The notes under the pieces are model-generated. The model had not been told where the DNA came from. It saw only the letters and a list, made by a program, of their open reading frames with translations, and did not search any database. The position numbers and the translations under genes are program-made. Source: Pseudomonas sp. AKS31 (GTDB lineage Bacteria > Pseudomonadota > Gammaproteobacteria > Pseudomonadales > Pseudomonadaceae). Taken from it: 64,000 nucleotides of DNA. Location of the stretch: assembly GCF_023634765.1 (NCBI RefSeq), contig NZ_JAMLFX010000009.1, positions 18,813-82,812 of the forward strand, read 5' to 3'. Each line of letters opens with the position of its first letter. Position 1 is the first letter of the stretch. This document shows, one piece after another, positions 7,877-15,723 of the stretch.

Positions 7877-9947
7877 TGACGGTCTTCTCCATGAATACAC
7901 TCAGCGGGTCTTCCCGGTAATCAGCGAACGGGCCGCGATCGCGAAAGCCTGCGCGGCGGTAGAGCGAGATGGCCTCAGGCTGGCTGACCCCGGTCTCCAG
8001 CAACAAGGTTCGGGCACCATTGCGATGGGCGAGCTGTTCAAGCCGCTTGAGCAACCGCGCGCCCACGCCACGGCGTCGGGCATTATCGGCGACAAACATG
8101 CGCTTGAGTTCTGCCTGCCCTTCGCCGATCGCCACCACCGCACCGCAACCCAACACGTCGCCGCTATGCAACTCGCGGGCGACCACGAAGCTCACCCCCG
8201 GAGCCTTGAGCTGTGCGACGTCGAGCATGTGCACGCTTTCATCCGGGTACAGGGAGCGCGCGTAATCCTCCGAGCGTTGCAACAGCTCGGCGGTCTGCAA
8301 TTCCTCGGGGTCACCCTCGTCGATGCTGTATCCCGTCTGCCCGGTGGTCGGCGGCGATGCGTAATCCTCCAGCACCATGGCAGCACCTTTTTCACCGATC
8401 ATCAGGGAAGCGGCGTTGGTATTGCCCGACACCATCGTCGGCATGATCGACGCGTCGATCACCCGCAAACCGTCGAGCCCGCGCACGCGCAGCCGATGAT
8501 CGACCACGGCCAGCTCATCGTTGCCCATGCGGCAGGTCCCCACGGGGTGATAAGAGGTGTCACCCTGAGTACGGGCATACGCCAGCAACTCTTCATCGCT
8601 GGCGACCTGAGTGCCGGGGGACAACTCGTGATCACAGTAGGGCTGCAGGGCCGCTTGCGCAGCAATCTCGCGGATGATGCGCATGCCCGCAATCATCCGC
8701 CGGCGATCGTCCTCATGCTCAAGGAAGCGCGACTCGATGACCGGTGCCACGCCAGGGTCACTGGAGCAAATGTGGATACTGCCGGTGGATTCGGGCCGCA
8801 ACGGATACAGGCCCACCGTCATGCCAGGCAAGGTGTCCAGACGACGACTGGAGCCAGGGCCGTAACTGGCCGGGGCGAAATGAAACTGCAAGTCTGGCCG
8901 TGGCTCTTCTTCCCGCGATTTGACGAAACCATGGCCCAGAGCAATCGGCAAACTGAGCACCCCGCGACGGCGAAAAACGTAGTTGAGCGTTTCCTTGAAC
9001 AACGCAAAGCCACGGGTGCGTTCGTTAAAAGTGATCTTCTGGCGAATGCGCCATTTCAGTCGGGACGCGAAGTGATCGCGGAAGTTCTCACCCACGCCGG
9101 GCAGTGCATGTCGCAGCGGCACGCCGGCCTTTTCCAGTACCGCTGGCGCACCAATGCCAGACAATTCGAGCAGCTGCGGCGACTGAATGACGCCGGCACT
9201 GAGGATCACCTCACGCCGGACAGTGGCCGATTGCAGCGTACCGTTAAGGTACTCGACACCCACGCAGCGCTTGCCTGCCAGAAGCAATTTTTGCACCGCA
9301 GCCTCGGTAATCACCGTCAGGTTTGCCCGCTTGCGCGCCGGCAACAGGTAGCGGCCATAGGCCGAGGAACGACGGCCCTGATCATGGTTGACCTGGTAAT
9401 AGCCGAAGCCTTCCTGATCGCCGCTGTTGTAGTCGCGATTGCGCCGATACCCGGCTTCACCGGCTGCTGCCAGAAAGGCATCGCACAACTCGTCATATTC
9501 GCGTGGCAATGCCACATGAATCGGCCCGTCCTGGCCACGACTCTCGCCGCCGACGTCCACGCTCGACTCCAGGCGCTTGAAGTACGGCAACACTTCGTCC
9601 CAGGTCCAGCCCGGGTTGCCTTGACTGGCCCACTCGTCATAGTCCTCGCGCTGCCCCCGGACAAAGATCATCCCGTTGATCAGGTTCGATCCGCCCAGCA
9701 GGCGCCCCCGTGGAATCTGCAGACGGCGTCCACCCAGCGTCGGGTCCGGGCGGGTCTCGAAGCACCAGTCGTATTTCGGATTCCCCATCAGCAGCACTTC
9801 ACCGACGGGGATCGACAGCAATGGACTGCGGCGTTCGGCCCCCGCCTCCAGCAGCAGCACCTTGATCGCCGGATCTTCACTCAAACGTGCAGCCAACACG
9901 CAGCCAGCCGCGCCGGCGCCGACGATGATGTAGTCATACTCGCTCAT
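7863..9947 (-). CDS. tblD: GMC oxidoreductase fused to a GNAT acetyltransferase (TblD position)
   Basis: A 694-residue two-domain protein. Residues about 1-535 are a GMC (glucose-methanol-choline) FAD-dependent alcohol oxidoreductase, with the dinucleotide fold IIVGAGAAGCVLAARLSE at 7-24, the GMC signature GRLLGGSNLINGMIFVRG, and the C-terminal HPVGTCRMG and DASIMPTMVSGNTNAASLMIGEKGA. Residues about 555-690 are a GNAT N-acetyltransferase, with acetyl-CoA loop RRRGVGARLLKRL and LYRRAGFRDRGPF. An ordinary GMC enzyme is about 540 residues, so the GNAT is a true extra domain in one unbroken frame. It overlaps tblC and tblE. The oxidoreductase could oxidise the pathway's hydroxyl. The GNAT could N-acetylate an intermediate or the product (self-protection, as Ttr does in P. 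syringae). Both roles are inferred. Confidence 0.8.
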   Translation of the reverse strand: MSEYDYIIVGAGAAGCVLAARLSEDPAIKVLLLEAGAERRSPLLSIPVGEVLLMGNPKYDWCFETRPDPTLGGRRLQIPRGRLLGGSNLINGMIFVRGQREDYDEWASQGNPGWTWDEVLPYFKRLESSVDVGGESRGQDGPIHVALPREYDELCDAFLAAAGEAGYRRNRDYNSGDQEGFGYYQVNHDQGRRSSAYGRYLLPARKRANLTVITEAAVQKLLLAGKRCVGVEYLNGTLQSATVRREVILSAGVIQSPQLLELSGIGAPAVLEKAGVPLRHALPGVGENFRDHFASRLKWRIRQKITFNERTRGFALFKETLNYVFRRRGVLSLPIALGHGFVKSREEEPRPDLQFHFAPASYGPGSSRRLDTLPGMTVGLYPLRPESTGSIHICSSDPGVAPVIESRFLEHEDDRRRMIAGMRIIREIAAQAALQPYCDHELSPGTQVASDEELLAYARTQGDTSYHPVGTCRMGNDELAVVDHRLRVRGLDGLRVIDASIMPTMVSGNTNAASLMIGEKGAAMVLEDYASPPTTGQTGYSIDEGDPEELQTAELLQRSEDYARSLYPDESVHMLDVAQLKAPGVSFVVARELHSGDVLGCGAVVAIGEGQAELKRMFVADNARRRGVGARLLKRLEQLAHRNGARTLLLETGVSQPEAISLYRRAGFRDRGPFADYREDPLSVFMEKTVNEQA

Positions 9948-10807
9948 GCCCGTCGGTTCCTGTCCTGATTGTCGGCGGTGCGTGCACCGATGGTGGTGCG
10001 GTGCAGCAGGCGACGATATTTGTCGTCATACACCGTGGCCTTGTGCATGGCGCTGCGGTTGTCCCAAAGAATGATGTCGCCCGGCGTCCAGCGATGCCGA
10101 TAGGTGAATCGCGGCTGCACCGAGAACTCCTGCAGGAACGTCACCAGGGGCGCACTTTCCTCCAGCGGCAAGCCTTCGATCCGCCACGGCACATTGCCGC
10201 CGGCATACAGCGCCTTGCGCCCACTGACTTCATGGCGACGCACCAACGGCTGCGGCACGTCGACCCACTCAGCCAGTTCCTGGGGAGATGGCGCGGGCCG
10301 GTCAGGGTAATTGTAGGGCCGAGATTGAGTCCGGCTGATCACCACCTTGAGGTGTTCGATACGGTCCTTGACCGCTTCGGGCAATGCTTCATAGGCGGCA
10401 AACATATTGGCGAACCACGTGTCGCCGCCTTCCGGCGGGATTTCCAGTGCATGCAGCATCGAGCCGGCCGGCGGCACGTCCAGATAATGGCCGTCGGTGT
10501 GCCAGACCCGACCGCTGACCGGCGAGCCGATCAGTTTTCCGTCCTTGGTGATGTTCGACAGGATGAGGATTTCCGGCTGGGTCTGTTCGCTGAACTGCGA
10601 GCGGGTATAGCTGACCAGCTCACCAAAATTGCGGCTGAACGCCAGTTGCTGATCGGGACTCATCGACTGGCCACGAAACAGCAGGATGGTGCTGCTGATC
10701 CAGGCGTTGTAAAGCGCCTCGATCGTGTCGTCACTGAGCCTGGCGTTAACGTCGATGCCACGGACTTCGGTGCCGATAAATTCGGTAACAGGAACTAACT
10801 CAAGCAT
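9944..10807 (-). CDS. tblC: TauD/clavaminate synthase-like Fe(II)/2-oxoglutarate dioxygenase (TblC-like)
   Basis: A 287-residue non-haem iron, 2-oxoglutarate-dependent oxygenase of the TauD/TfdA superfamily, which includes clavaminate synthase. The iron ligands are visible as HTD (His103, Asp105) and the distal His255 in RSAMHKA, with Arg270 placed to bind 2-oxoglutarate (LLHRTTI). In tabtoxin biosynthesis TblC is the expected hydroxylase. It sits directly after tblS, has an AAGGAGG ribosome site, and its TGA overlaps the ATG of tblD. Confidence 0.8.
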   Translation of the reverse strand: MLELVPVTEFIGTEVRGIDVNARLSDDTIEALYNAWISSTILLFRGQSMSPDQQLAFSRNFGELVSYTRSQFSEQTQPEILILSNITKDGKLIGSPVSGRVWHTDGHYLDVPPAGSMLHALEIPPEGGDTWFANMFAAYEALPEAVKDRIEHLKVVISRTQSRPYNYPDRPAPSPQELAEWVDVPQPLVRRHEVSGRKALYAGGNVPWRIEGLPLEESAPLVTFLQEFSVQPRFTYRHRWTPGDIILWDNRSAMHKATVYDDKYRRLLHRTTIGARTADNQDRNRRA

Positions 10808-10855
10808 GCTGCCTCCTTGGTCTTCATGGGGTCAGACTTCCGTGCTGACCGTGTC

Positions 10856-12721
10856 TTACACCGCGATACGGTTGTCGACGATCCAGCGATTCATCTCCAC
10901 CAACTGGATCAGCAAATGCGCGGGACTGGCGCCGCCCGGCAGCATCGAAGCATTGAGCTGGTTCGCAGCGATCTGCTCGATCAGTGCACTGAGGCGCGGG
11001 GTATCGAACATCCAGGCAATCGGCGATTTGGGATCAGTCGCAATCCAGCGTGCTTCGCTGATCAGTGCCCGGTCATATTCAGAGTCCTGAATATGCGGGT
11101 ACGCGCTTTTCTTCCGGTTCAAGGTAGTCGGCGGCAAGATGTCGTGCATGGCAGCCTTGAGCAAACCTTTCACGCCGCCACGGGATTTCATTTCCCACGG
11201 CACGTTCCACACGTACTGGATCAGTTCCGGATCGCAGAATGGCACACGCACTTCCAGGCCTTGCGACATGCTCATGCGTTCCTTGCGATCCAGAATCACC
11301 GACAACGGGCCGGACATGCCGAGGAACAGCACCTCGCGCATGCGCGCCGCCTCGCCGCTTTCGCCGGGCAGGCGCGGCACCTGACTCAGCCAATAGTCAT
11401 AACGGGCACGTTCGTCATCTGCCACACGCTGAGCACTGATCAGGCTCGGCGACAGATAGTGGGCCAGCTTCGGCCCATCGCCCAGCCACGGGAACTGAGG
11501 ACGGGCCAACAGCTCGGGTTTGAAATAATAAGGATAGCCGCCGAAGATCTCGTCGGCAGCCTCGCCAGTCAGCGCCACGGAACAATTGCCGCGCATGCGT
11601 TCGAACAGCAGGTACATTGAGGCATCGAACTGCCCCCAGCCAGGCAGGCCGCGGGCCGTGCGCGTCGCCGGAATGACACCGAGCAGATCCTGCATGGTGG
11701 CACTGAGTGTCGTGTGACGGGTTCCCATGTATTCGGCAGCCAGCGCGGCGAAGGGTGCATCGATGTCAGGCCGCAGTTCGGTGGAGGTGAAGGCATCCTC
11801 GTCACTGTCGAACTTCAGGCAGAAGGTATCGAGTGTTGCGCCGCCCCCCTGGCTTGCCAGTTGCTTCATGACCAGCGCGGCGACCGACGTGGAATCGATG
11901 CCACCGGACAACATCGCCGCGCAAGGCACGTCATGCACGTACTGGCGCGCCACGACGCCCTCCAGCAATTCGCGGACGCGGTCCTTGGTCTGCTCGAAAT
12001 CATCGGTATGCGCGGCGCTTTCCAGTTTCCAGTAACGATGCAATTCATGCCCACGTTCGTCGAAGGTCAGCACACTGGCGGGGGGCAACTCGCGCAAGCC
12101 TTGCAACGGGGTTTCGCCGGGCAGCGCCATGCGCGGCTGAAGCACGATCGCTAGCGCGCTGGTGTCCAGCCGGGCGGTAAATTGGGGATGGGCTTTGATG
12201 GCGGTAGGCACGCTGCCAAAAATGATGCCGCCGTCATTCAGTGTGTAGTAGAGCGGTTGCAAGCCGAGGCGGTCTCGCGCCAGCAATAACTGGCGCTTCT
12301 GGCCGTCCCAGATCGCTATGGCAAACATGCCTTCGAGGCGTTCGAAGAACCCGACTCCCCACTGGGCATAGGCACGGCGAATGATTTCAGCGTAGGACCA
12401 GCGATCGGGTGCCGAGTCGAAACCAGCGAGTTGCTGCTGCAACTGTGGAGCGTTGTACAACTGTCCGGTGTACATGATTGCCACGGTGGCGCCGTGAATC
12501 TCGCCAATCCACGGTTGCTCGTCCCAGTCATAATGCGAAGTGACTGTACGGCAATGTCCCAATGCAACCTCAGGTCCCAGCCATACCGCATGCCCGTCCG
12601 GTCCACGCCCGGACATTGCAACGACCATTGCCGAGACAATTTCGGCGACCTTCGAACGAGGAATGTTTGCTTGCTGCCCAACACCGTGACGCAGGTCGAC
12701 CCAACCGGCCATGCCGCTCAT
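10856..12721 (-). CDS. tblS: Beta-lactam synthetase-like, Cys-less asparagine synthetase homologue (TblS-like)
   Basis: A 621-residue asparagine synthetase B homologue. The N-terminal Ntn glutaminase-like domain starts MSGMAGWVDL. The residue after Met is Ser, not the catalytic Cys that begins MCGIAG in true glutamine-dependent enzymes, so glutamine hydrolysis is probably lost, as in beta-lactam synthetases. The C-terminal ATP-pyrophosphatase domain is intact: PP-loop SGGIDS at 272-277, LTGEAADEIFGGYP, DRKERMSMSQGLEVRVPFCDPEL, and the Lys-bearing GGVKGLLKAAMHDILP. It would adenylate a carboxylate and close the four-membered lactam intramolecularly. The start has a strong AAGGAG site and no in-frame Cys start exists upstream. 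It is the first gene of the minus arm. Confidence 0.82.
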   Translation of the reverse strand: MSGMAGWVDLRHGVGQQANIPRSKVAEIVSAMVVAMSGRGPDGHAVWLGPEVALGHCRTVTSHYDWDEQPWIGEIHGATVAIMYTGQLYNAPQLQQQLAGFDSAPDRWSYAEIIRRAYAQWGVGFFERLEGMFAIAIWDGQKRQLLLARDRLGLQPLYYTLNDGGIIFGSVPTAIKAHPQFTARLDTSALAIVLQPRMALPGETPLQGLRELPPASVLTFDERGHELHRYWKLESAAHTDDFEQTKDRVRELLEGVVARQYVHDVPCAAMLSGGIDSTSVAALVMKQLASQGGGATLDTFCLKFDSDEDAFTSTELRPDIDAPFAALAAEYMGTRHTTLSATMQDLLGVIPATRTARGLPGWGQFDASMYLLFERMRGNCSVALTGEAADEIFGGYPYYFKPELLARPQFPWLGDGPKLAHYLSPSLISAQRVADDERARYDYWLSQVPRLPGESGEAARMREVLFLGMSGPLSVILDRKERMSMSQGLEVRVPFCDPELIQYVWNVPWEMKSRGGVKGLLKAAMHDILPPTTLNRKKSAYPHIQDSEYDRALISEARWIATDPKSPIAWMFDTPRLSALIEQIAANQLNASMLPGGASPAHLLIQLVEMNRWIVDNRIAV

Positions 12722-13207
12722 ATAACACTCCTTGTCGAATTACCTACGGGCCACGCCTTTATTGACGAAGCCTGTTCCATGTAGATCAATGTGCCGCACG
12801 GACTGACAAAAACAATTGCACGTTTCGAATTTCAATATGTCTGTTCAGCCGGAGCACAAGCTACTTCAAGCAATACATTCCTGACAAGTGCCTTGTTAAT
12901 GACAAATAACCTGATTGAAGGTGCTTATTACCCAAAGTAATTTGCGCAAACTCCAAGCCATTCGCAAGCGCACCATTTCGGCGCACAGCGACACAACAAA
13001 GAGATTACCGCACTAAAAAAGCGCACAACTTAATTTGCCATTTTTCCGCTCCTTATCATCAGGACGCGCGTAACACAGCCTGTCCCGAGAGCTCAAAACA
13101 AATCAATCAAAAAATTATTCAGCAACCAACTGTATAAAATTTAAAGAGTTTTTTGTTTTGCCAAAGCGATTACTTGATCTCTTTGAGTTTTTTTTAGTTC
13201 TTCCTAC

Positions 13208-13237
13208 TTGTCGTAAAAAAAAATTCGCTGTTATGCT
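13208..13237 (+). promoter_or_regulatory. Candidate sigma-70 promoter for the plus arm
   Basis: A -35-like TTGTCG (13208-13213) and a -10-like TATGCT (13232-13237) are 18 bases apart, with an A-tract in the spacer. Transcription from about 13244 would give a long leader before the metallopeptidase gene. Confidence 0.45.
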
Positions 13238-13275
13238 CCACGGCAAGCAGCGTGGTGCCCTGTGTGCCACACCTT

Positions 13276-13288
13276 CACATGGAATGTG
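13276..13288 (+). promoter_or_regulatory. RsmA/CsrA-type GGA hairpin in the leader
   Basis: CACAT-GGA-ATGTG is a perfect 5-bp stem that presents GGA in the loop, the hallmark of RsmA/CsrA targets. A second GGA (AAGGAA, 13293-13298) is the ribosome site of the small open frame at 13304. Tabtoxin production in P. syringae needs the LemA/GacS system, which acts through Rsm proteins, so the site is plausible here. Confidence 0.5.
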
Positions 13289-13303
13289 ACTCAAGGAATG
13301 TAT

Positions 13304-13378
13304 ATGGATATTCATCTGCCAGTCTTCTACACGTCTTTATTGCTGCGTCGTCCAGTTGCTTTTGCACCTGGACGTTAG
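13304..13378 (+). CDS. Possible 24-residue leader peptide
   Basis: The frame reads MDIHLPVFYTSLLLRRPVAF and ends in four further residues (APGR), then TAG. It is preceded by AAGGAA at a good spacing from the ATG, and the ribosome site lies directly after the GGA hairpin. Its 3' end lies in the 7-bp stem at 13349-13374. It could be a translated leader controlling the downstream genes. No family is recognised. Confidence 0.35.
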   Translation: MDIHLPVFYTSLLLRRPVAFAPGR

Positions 13379-13577
13379 TGCCAGCACGGCTTTCGATCAG
13401 CCAGTCATTCCAGGCAAAGCCTAACTAATCAACGCACTTGGCGCGCTGTTACCGACATGCGCCGCGAATAATTAGTCATGCCCGCCCGGAACATCGTCCA
13501 GTTACTGAGTACGTGCTTACTTGCGCCTGTCTGCAGGCTGAGTGTGCGCTGCCGTACATCAATACGTAGAGGGAGTA

Positions 13578-14975
13578 ATGAGCGTGAATCGGTTCGACTA
13601 TTCGGGCAATCTTGCCAAGGCCACCTCCTACCGCGGTTATCGCAGTCCTTTCTGGCCGCCAGCGAGCAACTACAACCTGACTCTGCTTGATCTTGCGCCG
13701 GCTAACCCTCGTCAAGACGCTGCCTGGCTAGAACGACTGGAGGCGCTGAAAACCGCAGTCGATGATCAATGGCGCAGCGCCAAGCTCCATGGCGTGGCAG
13801 AACGCACCCGTTTCAGCGACCCCGGCGCCGTGGCGCAAGCGCTGCGTGCGCTGGAAAACGACCTCGAGCGAGCTCATGATCGCCAAGCTGTACAGCTCAG
13901 GACAAAGGCCATCGAGCACGGCTACAACGACGAGATACTCAAGACCCTCGCCGGCCTGCAAGAAGAGGTTTCCCTGGTCGCCGGGCAGATTGCCACCTGG
14001 TACGGCAAGCAACTTGGTGGGCTGCCGACAGCCTTTGGCTGCCGACGCAATCAAGCGCGACAAGAGGACGTGGAACTGGCCATGAGCCTGGTGGATCAGA
14101 TCCCCGCCTACCTCAAGCAGTTGCACACCAACCTGCGCCTGGGTGAGTTGCCGGCCTTCGCCGCCACCGATGTTTTTTTCATGGCCGGTGAAGGCAATCT
14201 GCACCCCAAGCATATCGCCTACTTCCTGCCCGAAGATGAAGGTGTCAAACGTTCGCCGTTCAAGAAAACCTACTATTTCGCCAATACCCACGCGGCCATG
14301 GTCGAGCATTTGGCGGCACCACTGGCCCGGCAGTTCCTGTCGACCGGCAAACACTATGACCCGACTGGCGAACACCTGCGACGCATACCTGCATTGGGCG
14401 TGCTCAGCCATGAGCTGGGCCATTTCGTCCATCGCCCGGCCACCGATTACACCCCGCTGAACAGCGCCGACCGCTGGGCATCGGTGGTGCTGCAAGAGGT
14501 GGCAGCGGATGTCTACGGCATCCTCATTCTGGCCCAGGTGTGGGCGCCTGCCCTGCAGATTCCGCCCGAGCAGGTGCTTGAGTATTACCTGAGCGAATGC
14601 CTGCGCTACCTCAACCGCGGACTTGGCCTTTTTCCCGATTGCGACGGCATGTACCTGCAGCTGTCGTACTTCGTCCAGCTCGGCGCCCTGACGCTGCGCC
14701 AGGATGACCCGCAGCATCCACAACTGGTGGTCGATCACGGTGCCCTGCTGGCCGGTTTGCGTTCGCTGGCCAGAGTGCTGGCGGATGCCCTGCTCGGCGG
14801 CGACCCTGCGGCGGCCGTTGCCTTTTATCAGTGCTACGGACCCGCACGGCCCCAGCCGTTGCAGCCACTGGTTACTGCGCTGGCCAACGCGCCGGCGCAG
14901 TCCATCGAATACGTGCAAGAGCCTGTGCGTGTACCCACGGACTGCGACGCAACTCGCGCGCAAGCCCGACTCTAG
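13578..14975 (+). CDS. Cytoplasmic zinc metallopeptidase-like protein of the tabtoxin-type cluster
   Basis: A 465-residue protein with a gluzincin-type zinc site: HELGH at 278-282 and a downstream EVAAD at 307-311, whose Glu307 would be the third ligand. No signal peptide is visible (MSVNRFDYSGNLAKATSYRGY), so it should act in the cytoplasm. The first half is helical with no recognised domain. It heads the plus arm, 16 bases before tblA. Tabtoxin clusters include a metallopeptidase, TabP, that releases the warhead from the dipeptide; whether this gene corresponds to it is uncertain. The ATG at 13578 lies only 2 bases after GAGGGAG, while a GTG at 13584 has ideal spacing, so either start is possible. 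Confidence 0.65.
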   Translation: MSVNRFDYSGNLAKATSYRGYRSPFWPPASNYNLTLLDLAPANPRQDAAWLERLEALKTAVDDQWRSAKLHGVAERTRFSDPGAVAQALRALENDLERAHDRQAVQLRTKAIEHGYNDEILKTLAGLQEEVSLVAGQIATWYGKQLGGLPTAFGCRRNQARQEDVELAMSLVDQIPAYLKQLHTNLRLGELPAFAATDVFFMAGEGNLHPKHIAYFLPEDEGVKRSPFKKTYYFANTHAAMVEHLAAPLARQFLSTGKHYDPTGEHLRRIPALGVLSHELGHFVHRPATDYTPLNSADRWASVVLQEVAADVYGILILAQVWAPALQIPPEQVLEYYLSECLRYLNRGLGLFPDCDGMYLQLSYFVQLGALTLRQDDPQHPQLVVDHGALLAGLRSLARVLADALLGGDPAAAVAFYQCYGPARPQPLQPLVTALANAPAQSIEYVQEPVRVPTDCDATRAQARL

Positions 14976-14991
14976 ACAAGGAGAGACAGAG

Positions 14992-15687
14992 ATGACGAAG
15001 CCGATGCAGGACCTCCAACAGGTGACAGATTACTACGGCACCTACCGTAAGTTTGGCGACAGCAACGCCACCATCTATGAGATCTGGGAACAGGGTGGAG
15101 CCTTCAACGACTCGATTACACCGTCTACCTACAGCCCGGAATATCGCTCGCACTTGGGTCTCAAGCTGAAATCGCTCACCCAGGAAGGTGCAACGATTTT
15201 CTCCATTGGCTGTGGCAACGGATTTGTCGAGGGCGATCTGGTGGAGGCCAAGCGTCAGGTCAGGGCCATCGACTTCAACGACGAAGCCGTGACCCTGAGT
15301 CGCAAAAAAGGCGTCGATGCGCACAAGGTCGACTTTTTCAAGCTGGAGCCCGGCTCCCTCGCCGGGGTCAAGTCGGTCTACGCCGATGGCTTGCTGGGAC
15401 ACCTGTTCCATCCCGAACTGGAACTCAAGCCGACCTTCGACAAGCTCAAGGAACTGAACCTGGACTCCGGCACGGTTCTGGTGTTCTCCAATGACTCGCC
15501 ACGCGATCCCGAGGCGCTGTTTGCTGCCCACGATAAGGTCGATGGTTTCTGGTTCATTTCCAGGGACTACCTGCGTGATGCACTGATTGAAGCCGGCTTC
15601 GAGATCCAGGAGTCGTACTACTTTCCCTACACGCGCCCGATCAGTGGCCTGCGCAATCGCACCATGTGCGTCGCTCTGGTGCCCTGA
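14992..15687 (+). CDS. tblA: TblA-like SAM-dependent methyltransferase fold protein
   Basis: A 231-residue protein (about 26 kDa) with a class I methyltransferase nucleotide loop (TIFSIGCGNGFVEGDL, 69-83) and acidic strand 2 end (AIDFNDEA). Size and neighbourhood match TblA, the LemA/GacS-controlled gene first defined in the P. syringae tabtoxin region. A methyl group is not obvious in the final toxin skeleton, so it may supply a transient or rearranged carbon, or have another SAM-dependent role. The ATG has an AAGGAGAG site. It is in series with the metallopeptidase and tabA. Confidence 0.75.
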   Translation: MTKPMQDLQQVTDYYGTYRKFGDSNATIYEIWEQGGAFNDSITPSTYSPEYRSHLGLKLKSLTQEGATIFSIGCGNGFVEGDLVEAKRQVRAIDFNDEAVTLSRKKGVDAHKVDFFKLEPGSLAGVKSVYADGLLGHLFHPELELKPTFDKLKELNLDSGTVLVFSNDSPRDPEALFAAHDKVDGFWFISRDYLRDALIEAGFEIQESYYFPYTRPISGLRNRTMCVALVP

Positions 15688-15723
15688 CCCGTCCGTCCCC
15701 TGCGCCGCGAGGAGAAACCTGCT

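Larger units (their letters stand above)
12722..13577. promoter_or_regulatory. AT-rich divergent control region of the tabtoxin-type cluster
   Basis: About 850 bases separate the divergent tblS arm and the metallopeptidase-tab arm. The DNA is clearly more AT-rich than its flanks (A and T runs at 13120-13220). It holds a candidate sigma-70 promoter, a GGA hairpin, a 24-codon open frame (13304-13378), a 7-bp stem (13349-13355 with 13368-13374) and a 4-codon frame ATG CGC CGC GAA TAA at 13457. The plus-strand leader would be about 330 nt. Other short frames here (for example 13115-13315 on the minus strand) lack family resemblance or ribosome sites. Confidence 0.6.

Noticed and set aside
7596..9968. 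A 790-codon plus-strand frame
   Set aside because: Antisense of the GMC-GNAT gene, whose motifs are unmistakable on the minus strand.
13115..13315. A 66-codon minus-strand gene in the tab control region
   Set aside because: Low-complexity product from A/T runs, no ribosome site, and it overlaps the leader structure and promoter.
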